From Rhodoferax sp. (GTDB lineage: Bacteria; Pseudomonadota; Gammaproteobacteria; Burkholderiales; Burkholderiaceae_C): a stretch of DNA of 32,310 bases. Shown piece after piece: positions 15,270-23,335 of the stretch (its first letter is position 1; every line of letters starts with the position of its first letter). Under the pieces are notes generated by a model, which searched no databases, was not told where the DNA came from, and saw nothing but the letters and a program-made list of their open reading frames with translations. The stretch covers positions 1 through 32,310 of the forward strand of contig JAIPCE010000021.1 in NCBI GenBank assembly GCA_021738345.1, given 5' to 3'. A program made the position numbers and the translations under genes.

Positions 15270-15500
15270 TCACTGAGGGTGTTGCTTGACTTGGTTGTCA
15301 GCACCGTTTTCGTGCCTTTTATTGAACCAACAATGCCCAGGAAGTGTCGTTGTTTGGTGTTGACCAGTTTTGCCGCCACCTCCAATCAGAACGATCAGCG
15401 CGTCGCCATCATTGGCGAGGTTGATCCGATAGCCTGGACCCGAGTCGATGACGTATTCACCCAGGCCATCGCACCACTTTGCAGTGCCGAAGATTGATGG
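15270..15500 (-). pseudogene. Remnant of a RelE/HigB-type toxin
   Basis: The minus strand holds FGTAKWCDGLGEYVIDSGPG then YRINLANDGDALIVLIGGGG KTGQ, closely resembling the C-terminal half of HigB/RelE-like toxins (GL-x-E-x-RID-x-GPGYR-x-Y...LL-x-GGDK-x-x-Q). The lysine of GGDK is retained one position later, but the sequence after KTGQ no longer matches the usual helix. The frame has no start and an upstream in-frame stop, so the gene is dead. It is followed after 11 nt by the frameshifted antitoxin, in the toxin-first order usual for higBA. Confidence 0.6.
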
Positions 15501-16185
15501 CTTGACTTGGCTCGGCTTTGTCTTTCTGGGGTTGGGCTGTCATTAGGCAATTTGCCCGATGAGGTCGGAACGTTGGTAGTGGACTTGATGCCTGACACTT
15601 AAAGCAGCATTCACCATGGTCGGCACAGACCCTTAGCGGCCATTTAGGGATGCGGAAACAACCAATGTACCGTTTCTGGCGGCACCGACGGGCGCATTGC
15701 GTCGTTACCCTTCGTTTATGTGGCAAGCCACACTGCACTCAGGGCGTCTCGCACTGCATCCCGCCAGCACCACCATAAACGGTACCTCAGCTATTTCCGC
15801 ACCCCTTACCAGAATTGCCAAGCGACCATCGGAAAGTCAAAAGAAGCCCTTCGATTTCGCCGAAAGCAGACTTTTCTTTTTGACACCCGAATCTCGGGAG
15901 CGGTCATTCAGCGGTGAAAATCATCTTTTCAAACTGGCGGTCGGCACTGCAGCGTAAGCGGAAATACAGAGGTCCAAATTGACCGGCAGATAGCCGACAT
16001 TGGTGCTAGGGCTAAGTCACCTAAGCCAAACTTGACATAAAACCCGAATGGATCCCGTGTCTTCTGACTCAACTTTGTGCTTTTTAGCTTGGAATCCCTG
16101 ACTACAACCACACACCGTACTTAAAACGTTTGAAACTCCAGCCGCAGCCAGGTTGAACTTGGCTAGGGATCAATTTTGCAAGTTC
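15501..16185. other. Spacer with an interspersed repeat; no supported gene
   Basis: Apart from the repeat at 15653-15696 and a small imperfect hairpin at 16146-16164 (AGCCAGGTTGAACTTGGCT), which follows the toxin gene and may serve as its transcript end, nothing recognisable is seen. Confidence 0.5.
15653..15696 (-). repeat. Interspersed 44-bp repeat, copy 2
   Basis: Inverted copy of the sequence at 12682-12725. Adjacent bases 15598-15652 look like part of a longer repeat unit, but only the 44-bp core is shared within this window. Confidence 0.75.
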
Positions 16186-16482
16186 TCACCGGACTAGCCT
16201 TGGGCTTTGACGTTGGCCCACGACGGCCAGCACCGTGACGACCTGCGCCTGGTCGTCCACCTCGTAGAGCACATGCTGGCCTGACAGGCTGATGCGGCGC
16301 ACGCCTTCCCCGTATTGAGGCGCGGCTTCGTAAAGTCTTGGAAACTCGGCCAAGCGCTCTGTGCTAAGCACGAGGCTTTTGCAAAGGTTCACAGCGTCCC
16401 ATAAAGATGCGTTTTCGGCCAGGTAGTCAAACAGTGCCTCGATGTCTTCAAGGGCCGAAGCACTCCAATCAACGCGATGCAC
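16186..16482 (-). CDS. ParE/RelE-superfamily toxin
   Basis: 98 residues beginning MHRVDWSASALEDIEALFDY LAENAS, the classic start of ParE-type toxins (W-x-x-A-x-x-DLEAI-x-x-YIA). Later RRISLSGQHVLYEVDDQAQ and VVTVLAVVGQRQSP match the strand-rich core and the C-terminal V-x-V-L-x-V-x-H/G-xRQ. ParE members poison gyrase, RelE members cut mRNA on the ribosome; which applies here cannot be told. The gene overlaps the upstream antitoxin gene by 14 nt, so translation is coupled. The frame is intact. Confidence 0.88.
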   Translation of the reverse strand: MHRVDWSASALEDIEALFDYLAENASLWDAVNLCKSLVLSTERLAEFPRLYEAAPQYGEGVRRISLSGQHVLYEVDDQAQVVTVLAVVGQRQSPRLVR

Positions 16483-16738
16483 TGCTCAACCTATCGTAGC
16501 GGGCGCCAAGGTGGGCCGTAACTTCGTCGGTGGTCATGGTTGGCCTGTTGTCGGCACGCGCTGCGGCCACCTTGGTGCGAACCCATTCATCGTGTTGGGC
16601 CTGGGCCAGCTCGTCGTCGGCAAGCCGTTGAAGCAGCTCGGCTTGGCTCTGGCTGTGGCCCTGCGGCCGAATGCGCGGTAGGCTTTCTGCCAGTTCGCGC
16701 AAGAAGTTAGCATTCTCATAGTGGGTGGAGGCGTTCAT
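16469..16738 (-). CDS. Antitoxin partner of the ParE/RelE-type toxin
   Basis: 89 residues: MNASTHYENANFLRELAESL ... ADDELAQAQHDEWVRTKVAAARADNRP, then MTTDEVTAHLGARYDRL. The acidic, helical C-terminal part (W-V-x-x-K-V-x-x-A... PTMTTDEV) is typical of antitoxins that wrap the toxin (PF-type with ParD/RelB-like ends). It precedes and overlaps the toxin gene by 14 nt, the normal antitoxin-first order. An AGAGA sequence about 9 nt before the ATG may serve as ribosome-binding site. Together with the toxin it forms an apparently complete addiction module immediately upstream of the transposon-like region. Confidence 0.82.
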   Translation of the reverse strand: MNASTHYENANFLRELAESLPRIRPQGHSQSQAELLQRLADDELAQAQHDEWVRTKVAAARADNRPTMTTDEVTAHLGARYDRLSSASR

Positions 16739-16939
16739 GGGATTTCATCTCTTGTTGATCTGGTGGGTCGATGTGCTCATTTGGAACCTCTCGGGAAACA
16801 TGGCTCATGCACGTTAAGCCTTTTTTACCACTAATTCGACTGAAACGGAATATGCTTGAACAACGACCCACCATCATAGTTGGAGAAACGGGCAACGCCG
16901 CCCCGATACTCAACGACCGTCTGGCATCTGAAAACTAGT

Positions 16940-16978
16940 GTGAGTCACTTAAGCAGTTAACTGTCATGGACAACCATG
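16940..16978. promoter_or_regulatory. Cluster of three short palindromes upstream of the first transposase gene
   Basis: Within 39 bp: GTGA-G-TCAC (16940-16948), CAGTTAACTG (16954-16963) and CATGG-ACAA-CCATG (16965-16978), with CTTAAG overlapping the first two. They lie 32-70 nt upstream of the GTG start at 17010. Possible roles are operators for the transposase promoter or transposase-binding subterminal sites. Confidence 0.4.
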
Positions 16979-17009
16979 TTGATTTGACTCTCCAACTCAA
17001 AGGCTCGAA

Positions 17010-19151
17010 GTGATTACTTACGAAACCTGGCGTCAGATTCGGGTATTAAGCCGCCGCAAGCATATGACTTTTGCACAAATTGCGGTGGAAATGCACTTGA
17101 ACGTTCGCACGGTGGCGAAGTGGGCCATCTTGCCAAAGTACCAACCAAGGAAGAGCGCAGTGCGTGCAAGCGTGCTTGATCCATTCAAGGCGCAAGTAGT
17201 TGAGCTACTCGATGCGCATTTGCAGAGCACCCATCGCTTGACTGCTTTTGACATTTTTCGGCGATTGAACAAGAGCGGCTACTCCGGTGGCTACACACCC
17301 GTTAAGGAATTCATTAGGCAAATACGGCCAAAGAGTCCCCGTGGTCTTCACGAGCAACCCTTGAAAACTCAACTTGAAGCGAATCCGGTTGCGCCAAGCG
17401 AACCTGAAAAAAGTGATGCTGCAAGAGTGTATTCACTACGAATCGAGCACGTAATCAATCCAATACTGCCGACCGTTGTGGATGAGGTTTCGGAGCGGTC
17501 GGTCGTTTCATTTGCTGACACCTTGGCAGCGATTGTGAAGCTAGATGTTGAGCCTGACTGGGTACGTGAATTCACCGTGCTTGGGAGGCATACGCTCGAA
17601 CAACTCAGCGACCTCATTCAGAACGTTCTAGGGTGGGACGGAAGGCACCTCTATGAGTTTCGAATCGCCAATCGAGTGCATGCACACCTCATCCCTCTGG
17701 AAAGCGATGGTCTATTCGTTGATGCAATTGGACCGACCATTTCGTGTCATATTCCGATTAAGCGGCTTGGTCTAGCTATCGAAGACAGATTTGCTTACAC
17801 ACTTCACTCAAGCAACCGCCGCATGTTTCGTATCACGCTACTCGAAATTCGGCCGTCTGCAATCAACGAAGTTGTGCCATCACTACTCTCTTGCCAAGGG
17901 AAGAAACTTACCAAATGCGGCTGTGATGGCAGTACCTTAGATTCAGATTGCGAGATCCAAAAACCAACGGTCGTAGAACCTGATCCTCCCCGTGATCGAT
18001 TGCGAATTCGTTCCATCAGCAATACAGACGCATCTATATTGAAGGAGTGGCGCGCATCAAACAACAAGACACTTTGGCAAAAAGCGGTTTCCATTCTTGA
18101 AAACCGGAATCTCTCAATTGAAAATATTGCCTCAAAGATTGAGCAGACTGAAGGTAATGTCGATCGATGGATAAAGGCCTTCAACCGTTTTGGCCTCGAT
18201 GGGCTTAAGAAACCTTGCGCTCACGTTGGAGTTGAAAAATTGGGTGGCATCGCAGGCCGTACAGCCGTTCGCGATGTGAAAGCCAGACGGATATTTGAAA
18301 TTTTCCATGCCAAACCAAGTGCGTACGGAATTAATCGCAGCAGTTGGAGCCGCAAGGCGATCGCACTAGCCTATAGCCAGCAGCACAACGAGACTATCAG
18401 CGAGCGCTACGCTGGACATCTGCTGCGCCAGTTTGGTTACGCCATTCGCAAAGCGCGCAAAGTCCTAACAAGTCCCGATCCAAACTATCGGGAGAAAGTG
18501 GAGCTTTTGCTGAACACCCTTCAGTCGCTGAAGCCAGGCGAGCTCTTCTTTTTCATCGACGAACTTGGCCCCCTGCGAGTCAAGAAGTACGGTGGCCGTG
18601 CACTCGTGAAAAAAAATGAGACGCTCACCTATCCACAAGTGCAGGCACACCGAGGTGTGATCATGATGTCAGGAGCTCTCAGCGCAACCTCGAATCAAGT
18701 GACATGGATCTATGGTCGGGCAAAGGACACATTAGCTATGATCGACCTAATGGAGCTTCTCTATAACCAGTACCATTCAGCTTCCAAACTCTACGTCACG
18801 TGGGATGCCGCATCGTGGCATAAGTCCACAATGCTTGTGGATTGGCTCGACACATTCAACGCAACCACAAAGCTATTGAACGAGGGACCACTGATTGAAT
18901 TGGTCCCTCTTCCGACATCCTCACAGTTTCTGGATGTAATCGAAGCAGTTTTTAGCGGGATGAAAACTGCCGTTGTTCACCACTCTGACTATCGGGACGT
19001 GCCAGAAATGAAGAAGGCGATTTCAAGACATTTCACAGAGAGAAACGAGCACTTCCGTGAAAATCCACGGCGAGCAGGAAAGAAGATTTGGGAGATCGAC
19101 TTTTTTGATGACAATGAGAACATTCGCTCTGGGAACTATCGAGAATGGTAG
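17010..19151 (+). CDS. Composite transposase: IS21-type HTH + pRiA4b ORF-3-like domain + IS630-like DDE domain
   Basis: 713 residues from a GTG start with AAAGG 6 nt upstream. Residues 1-107 (MTFAQIAVEMHLNVRTVAKW ... SGYSGGYTPVKEFIRQIRP) look like the DNA-binding region of IS21 IstA transposases. Residues about 145-305 (VLGRHTLEQLSDLIQNVLGW DGRHLYEFRI) resemble the plasmid pRiA4b ORF-3-like domain. A second HTH region (about 365-410, SIENIASKIEQTEGNVDRWI) precedes an IS630/Tc1-like DDE catalytic domain: Asp517 in FFFIDELG, Asp599 in TWDAASWH, Glu645 in VIEAVFSG. The last two are 45 residues apart, more than the 34 usual for IS630. All three acids are present. The stop overlaps the next gene (ATGGTAG). 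Base composition is about 48% GC, lower than the flanks. The fusion is unusual; function as a transposase is inferred. Confidence 0.8.
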   Translation: MITYETWRQIRVLSRRKHMTFAQIAVEMHLNVRTVAKWAILPKYQPRKSAVRASVLDPFKAQVVELLDAHLQSTHRLTAFDIFRRLNKSGYSGGYTPVKEFIRQIRPKSPRGLHEQPLKTQLEANPVAPSEPEKSDAARVYSLRIEHVINPILPTVVDEVSERSVVSFADTLAAIVKLDVEPDWVREFTVLGRHTLEQLSDLIQNVLGWDGRHLYEFRIANRVHAHLIPLESDGLFVDAIGPTISCHIPIKRLGLAIEDRFAYTLHSSNRRMFRITLLEIRPSAINEVVPSLLSCQGKKLTKCGCDGSTLDSDCEIQKPTVVEPDPPRDRLRIRSISNTDASILKEWRASNNKTLWQKAVSILENRNLSIENIASKIEQTEGNVDRWIKAFNRFGLDGLKKPCAHVGVEKLGGIAGRTAVRDVKARRIFEIFHAKPSAYGINRSSWSRKAIALAYSQQHNETISERYAGHLLRQFGYAIRKARKVLTSPDPNYREKVELLLNTLQSLKPGELFFFIDELGPLRVKKYGGRALVKKNETLTYPQVQAHRGVIMMSGALSATSNQVTWIYGRAKDTLAMIDLMELLYNQYHSASKLYVTWDAASWHKSTMLVDWLDTFNATTKLLNEGPLIELVPLPTSSQFLDVIEAVFSGMKTAVVHHSDYRDVPEMKKAISRHFTERNEHFRENPRRAGKKIWEIDFFDDNENIRSGNYREW

Positions 19152-21466
19152 CCGGTCCTTTAGTCGATTCATTCGTGATCGATGCGACTTTTTTACTGGC
19201 TGATGCCGAAAAGGCCTTCCTTGGATCTGTTGCGATTGCCGATGAATGTGGGCGAAACACTTCTGTAATTTACGGTGCTGTTCGAAGCTTGCTGCAACTT
19301 CGAAAGGCACTCGGCATTGTCAGCGGAATCGTGGTCGTGGGTGATGATGCCAATAGGGTATCGTCTCCGCAAAGTATTGACATGTTTTGCGACCTTTTGC
19401 GTGGCATAGGTTCAAAGGTCTTGCATGAACCGACAGTTGGCGTCGGTTTACTCTTACGGTCGCTGCATCTGAAAGGTAAGGCAACATGGATTGTCACTGG
19501 GAATAAGTCCCTAATGCAACTTGTCGAGTCGGGGTGCGGCGTTATCCTAACGCTCGAGGGGTCGACCCCAGAGGTAATCACCGAGAACACACTCACATCG
19601 CGCTATCACATTACCCGCGTGCAGGTGCCGAGTTTTATTGCGCTTACTGAAGTCATCGGTGGGCCGTCACTTACGATAAAACAAGCCGTGCGACTGCTCG
19701 AAGTGCACGGAACCCTTGGATCTGCGCTCGAGGGTCCCGGAACCGATTCGCTTTCACCAAAGATTAGGCGCTACATCAATACGAACAAGGCAGCATTACT
19801 CGCACGACTACAGGAGTTGACTATTGCAGATCACAAGGGTTCGACGCTAGCCACTACCTTGGGGCCATTCGTCAGAGACGATGATGAGAGTCGCCGTTTG
19901 CTCAGGAAGTGGGGAATGCCGTCACTAGGGCGTCTTCTTGGTGTGCCTCCAAATATTGAGTTGGTCAGCTCTGCCAGAATTCAAACGCAATCGTACTTTG
20001 CGGTTGTCGACAAAGCTGGTCTACGTAATATGGAAACTGTGGTTGCGAACGCAGTAGTTTGTGCTGTCGACACAGAGTCCACGGGCAAGGATCCAAGAAG
20101 TGCAACTCTACTTGGTGTTGCAATCGCCGTTAGTGAAGGAGGTGCATTTTACGTTCCATTGACTCAGTCTGACCTTCGGGATGTCTCGTCGGCCTCAGTA
20201 GTTGGGATTCTTCGCAATCTTCTAACGGGAACGATTAAAGTCGTCGGGCACAATCTCAAATATGACTATGTGCTCCTTCGACGGCATGGCATCCAAATTC
20301 AAGAGCCGTACTTTGACACGATGTTGGCAGCGTACGAGTGCTTCGGCGACTGGGACTTTTTCAATCTCAGTGCAGTTGCAAAAAGGTTGCTCGGACGGGA
20401 TGTTAAGAGATACAGGGACATCGTTGACGAAGGCCAGACTCTTCAGGATATTCCGTTTGCCGATGTAGTCGAACATGGATGCGCAGACGCTTCTACAACG
20501 CTGGCTTTGTACAGTCACCTGCGCGCTGACCTAATAGATAAGAACATCTACAGCCAGTTCGTGGATACCGTGATGCCACTTATACGCATTTTGGGCGACA
20601 AAGAGATCGACGGCGTGACACTGGACATCCATGCCATAAAGGAAAAGAGAGAGGCGCTGTCAAACAAGTCAGTGCTATCAGAAGCAGCTATTTTTGCCCA
20701 AGTTGGTAAAAAATTCGACTTGGAGTCGATGCAGGACGTCGCCTCAGTTTTGCGCGGAATCGAAGGAGTTCGTGACCGGATTGGAACACAGCCGCTACGG
20801 CAGGGGCAACTCGAACAGCTCGCTCAGCTTAGTCCCATTGCCAGTGCAGTTGTGCAACACAGGCGATTGATGAAACAGGTCACATTGCTTGACGCGATTT
20901 GCAAAGTCGAAATGAACGCTAAAGTATTTCCAATCTTTAGTCAAATGAAAACAAGTCACGGCCGAATTTCATCGACTGACCCTAATCTCTTTGAAGTTGA
21001 GGGAGCCTTGCATGCTGAGGCAGTGCTTGACATCGACATCCGAAAGCTATTAACAGATGAGAGTCGTTCATTGGATATTTTGCAGCAGTTGACGCAAGAT
21101 AATAAGCTTGAACGTGATCGAAAAGGCGGAAACAATGAGTTTATGAACACCGATGGCGATCTCCCATTGCTCACTGGTCTGAGCCACACGAGTTTGCTCG
21201 TGTCGATTGCGGTTGGGGACTCAAATGCAACTCTATGCAAAAGATTTCTGTTGGATGCACGTAAGGTAAGTGATATCCGCGAAGTAGTCACTAGTCGGTA
21301 CCCGAGTCTGTTCAGATGGATCGACGAATTCTCCCGCAAGACTCTGTCTTCAGGATTTGCATTGTCTGGAGAACGTCGACGATATTTTGACGGACTCCGA
21401 AGTTCGGACATTGACAAGCGTGTCCGCTCAATGCGAAGTGCCATGCGATGGTTGATTAGTTTGTAA
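19145..21466 (+). CDS. DNA polymerase I-like protein: intact-looking 3'-5' exonuclease, degenerate 5'-nuclease, truncated polymerase
   Basis: 773 residues, ATG at 19145 overlapping the transposase stop by 7 nt. The order of parts follows PolA. Residues 1-250 resemble the 5'-nuclease, but ADD, GDKD and GDSSDN ligands are replaced (TVGVGLL, TGNKSLMQLV, GGPSLTIKQA). Residues about 300-465 form a DEDD exonuclease: Asp309 and Glu311 in VDTESTG, Asp374 in GHNLKYD, Asp448 in HGCAD, with His444 where PolA has Tyr. Then a polymerase thumb part (KTSHGRISSTDPNLFEVEG, compare GRLSSTDPNL) and a late-palm-like part (ERRRYFDGLRSSDIDKRVRS). No DYSQIELR-like motif A is convincing, and the protein ends before the VHDE motif C, so polymerase activity is unlikely. 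Role in the element is unknown; end processing or replication-coupled repair are guesses. Confidence 0.78.
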   Translation: MVAGPLVDSFVIDATFLLADAEKAFLGSVAIADECGRNTSVIYGAVRSLLQLRKALGIVSGIVVVGDDANRVSSPQSIDMFCDLLRGIGSKVLHEPTVGVGLLLRSLHLKGKATWIVTGNKSLMQLVESGCGVILTLEGSTPEVITENTLTSRYHITRVQVPSFIALTEVIGGPSLTIKQAVRLLEVHGTLGSALEGPGTDSLSPKIRRYINTNKAALLARLQELTIADHKGSTLATTLGPFVRDDDESRRLLRKWGMPSLGRLLGVPPNIELVSSARIQTQSYFAVVDKAGLRNMETVVANAVVCAVDTESTGKDPRSATLLGVAIAVSEGGAFYVPLTQSDLRDVSSASVVGILRNLLTGTIKVVGHNLKYDYVLLRRHGIQIQEPYFDTMLAAYECFGDWDFFNLSAVAKRLLGRDVKRYRDIVDEGQTLQDIPFADVVEHGCADASTTLALYSHLRADLIDKNIYSQFVDTVMPLIRILGDKEIDGVTLDIHAIKEKREALSNKSVLSEAAIFAQVGKKFDLESMQDVASVLRGIEGVRDRIGTQPLRQGQLEQLAQLSPIASAVVQHRRLMKQVTLLDAICKVEMNAKVFPIFSQMKTSHGRISSTDPNLFEVEGALHAEAVLDIDIRKLLTDESRSLDILQQLTQDNKLERDRKGGNNEFMNTDGDLPLLTGLSHTSLLVSIAVGDSNATLCKRFLLDARKVSDIREVVTSRYPSLFRWIDEFSRKTLSSGFALSGERRRYFDGLRSSDIDKRVRSMRSAMRWLISL

Positions 21467-21552
21467 TACGGTTTCGATATATGCTAAGAATAAGGTGTTG
21501 TGACTGCTTGTGATTGGAATCGAAGGTCTCGAACTAAAACCCCTTAAATGAT

Positions 21553-23064
21553 ATGCTTAGTCGCAGAGTCCAGGCTCAAATATTGAAACTCCATAGTAGC
21601 GGAGAAAGTTTTCATAGTATTGCGCGGCTGCTGACAGTAACGCGAAGTACAGTCAGGAAATTAGTCAGACGAGGCTCTATCAAGGTTCAAAGATTAGCGC
21701 CCGCCAATAAGATACGTGATTGGCATCGCGAAGTAATGTCCATACTTGCTGATCGGAAATTGACTAGGTCAGAAGTGTTCAGCGAGCTTGGTGTCAAAGG
21801 ATTTAATGTTCCGTATTCAACTTTTTCCCGATATTGTAGAAATAATAAAATAGATTTTTCTAGTAACACTAATTCTAGAAATTCAAAGATAATTTCGCTG
21901 CAAGATTTGTTTCACGGTAAAAACGTTCCTCAATACTTTTCCAATGAATTACTTTCCTCGGAAGAAACTAAAATTCTGCTCGGAAAAATTAAAAAAGGCA
22001 GCCTTAGAGATCGAAAAAGAGCTTGTACGATATTGGCACGTGAGTATGGACTTCCAAATCGCACCATTGCATCAGCTCTTAATTCTTCACCAAGTACAAC
22101 TCGTGAATATTATATTTCATATAAAAATCTTGGTATTTCAACTCTATTCACCTCGAATCGAGCCAAAAATAATGATTCCACTAAGGATGCAAATCGAACT
22201 AACAGAATTATCGAACTACTCCATCAAAGGCCAAGCGGTTTTGGAATCAATCGTACAAGTTGGAGTCAGATAAGCATTGGCGCAGCATATGAAACGCAGT
22301 TCGATGAAAAGATTTCTCGTTCCACTATTGCGCGCTCGCTTAAAGAACTACGATTCACATGGATGAAGGCGAAGAAGATACTGACGTCTCCTGATCCGAA
22401 CTACCGTGAAAAAGTAGAACTCCTTTTATCAAAACTTCAAACACTTGCCCACGATGAGCAGTTCTTTTTTCTTGATGAACTTGGTCCCTTATTAGTGAAG
22501 AAGCGCGGTGGGAGGACCTATGTTCTGAACGGCACTGTACCCAACACCCCACGCCGACAAATCTCCAAAGGATCGGTAACACTCTTGGGTGCATTGAGCG
22601 CCACAACAAATCAAGTAACCTGGATATTTGGCGAGTCGAAGGACAGTGGTTTCATCATTGATTTGATAGAGATTCTCTTTAATCAATATTATGACAAGAA
22701 AGCAATTTTCATCACCTGGGACGCTGTTTCTTGGCATAAGTCAGTCGAGCTAATGACGTGGTTGGATAGTTTTAATGACACCACTAAAAAACTTGGTAAA
22801 GGGCCAGTCATAGAAATAGTACCGTTGCCTACAAGCTCTCAGTTTTTGAATGTAATCGAGGGCGTGTTTTCAGGAATGATGCGGGCCGTTGTGCATAATT
22901 CTGACTACCAATCTGAACAAGAAATGAAAATTGCGATGTCAAGACATCTCTGTGAACGCAATTCGTTCTTTGTTACTAATCCTAAACGCGTAGGCAAGAG
23001 AATTTGGGAGACAGATTTCTTTAGAGATAATGACAATCTCAGGTTTGGAAATTACTTTGGATGA
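21553..23064 (+). CDS. Second transposase, IS21-type HTH + IS630-like DDE, without the pRiA4b-like domain
   Basis: 503 residues. The N-terminus (MLSRRVQAQILKLHSSGESF HSIARLLTVTRSTVRKLVRR) is an IS21/IS630-style HTH; a second HTH-like part lies near 150-200. The DDE domain is related to that of the 17010-19151 gene over about 250 residues, at around half identity by eye, sharing TSPDPNYREKVELLL, GALSAT-NQVTWI and LPTSSQFL. Acidic residues: Asp308 (FFFLDELG), Asp390 (TWDAVSWH), Glu436 (VIEGVFSG), again 45 apart. The gene is AT-rich (about 40% GC), clearly different from both its neighbour and the chromosome. No good ribosome-binding site precedes the ATG at 21553. It follows the PolA-like gene after 86 nt, same strand. 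Confidence 0.8.
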   Translation: MLSRRVQAQILKLHSSGESFHSIARLLTVTRSTVRKLVRRGSIKVQRLAPANKIRDWHREVMSILADRKLTRSEVFSELGVKGFNVPYSTFSRYCRNNKIDFSSNTNSRNSKIISLQDLFHGKNVPQYFSNELLSSEETKILLGKIKKGSLRDRKRACTILAREYGLPNRTIASALNSSPSTTREYYISYKNLGISTLFTSNRAKNNDSTKDANRTNRIIELLHQRPSGFGINRTSWSQISIGAAYETQFDEKISRSTIARSLKELRFTWMKAKKILTSPDPNYREKVELLLSKLQTLAHDEQFFFLDELGPLLVKKRGGRTYVLNGTVPNTPRRQISKGSVTLLGALSATTNQVTWIFGESKDSGFIIDLIEILFNQYYDKKAIFITWDAVSWHKSVELMTWLDSFNDTTKKLGKGPVIEIVPLPTSSQFLNVIEGVFSGMMRAVVHNSDYQSEQEMKIAMSRHLCERNSFFVTNPKRVGKRIWETDFFRDNDNLRFGNYFG

Positions 23065-23077
23065 TGGCTTGCATAAA

Positions 23078-23098
23078 CCAAAATCCCTGATTTTTTGG
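23078..23098 (+). terminator. Weak terminator-like hairpin after the second transposase
   Basis: CCAAAATC and GATTTTTTGG can pair around a CCT loop, with the T run partly inside the stem, 14 nt past the stop at 23064. AT-rich and weak; plausible transcript end. Confidence 0.35.
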
Positions 23099-23298
23099 AA
23101 TGGCGTGTCTCAGATGCGTCTTAGGTTATGTCCAGCGTTGAATTCCGCATTATGCTGCTGACAGCGCTGCATCGGACCACCGGAAAGCGGTCTGTGGTGG
23201 GCGTCCGCAATGGGTCTACAGGAGCCGGTCAAGTGAAAACGGAAAATATTTTGGTCGACTCCAGAAGACCCAAAGCGGGTGCTGATATTCTCCAACTA

Positions 23299-23335
23299 GT
23301 CGCTCCAGACCGGCCGTTGGCCGCCTTGGAGCGAC
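23299..23335. repeat. Nested hairpin, 9-bp outer stem
   Basis: GTCGCTCCA (23299-23307) pairs with TGGAGCGAC (23327-23335), and inside it CGGCC-GTT-GGCCG (23311-23323) forms a second stem. Probably an intergenic repeat unit; a similar CGGCCAATGGCCG palindrome occurs near 23399-23411. Confidence 0.55.

Noticed and set aside
16900-23140. Terminal inverted repeats or TA duplications bounding the transposon-like region
   Set aside because: I compared 16900-17010 with 21467-21552 and 23065-23140 by eye and found only short, unconvincing similarities such as CTCGAA near two gene starts.
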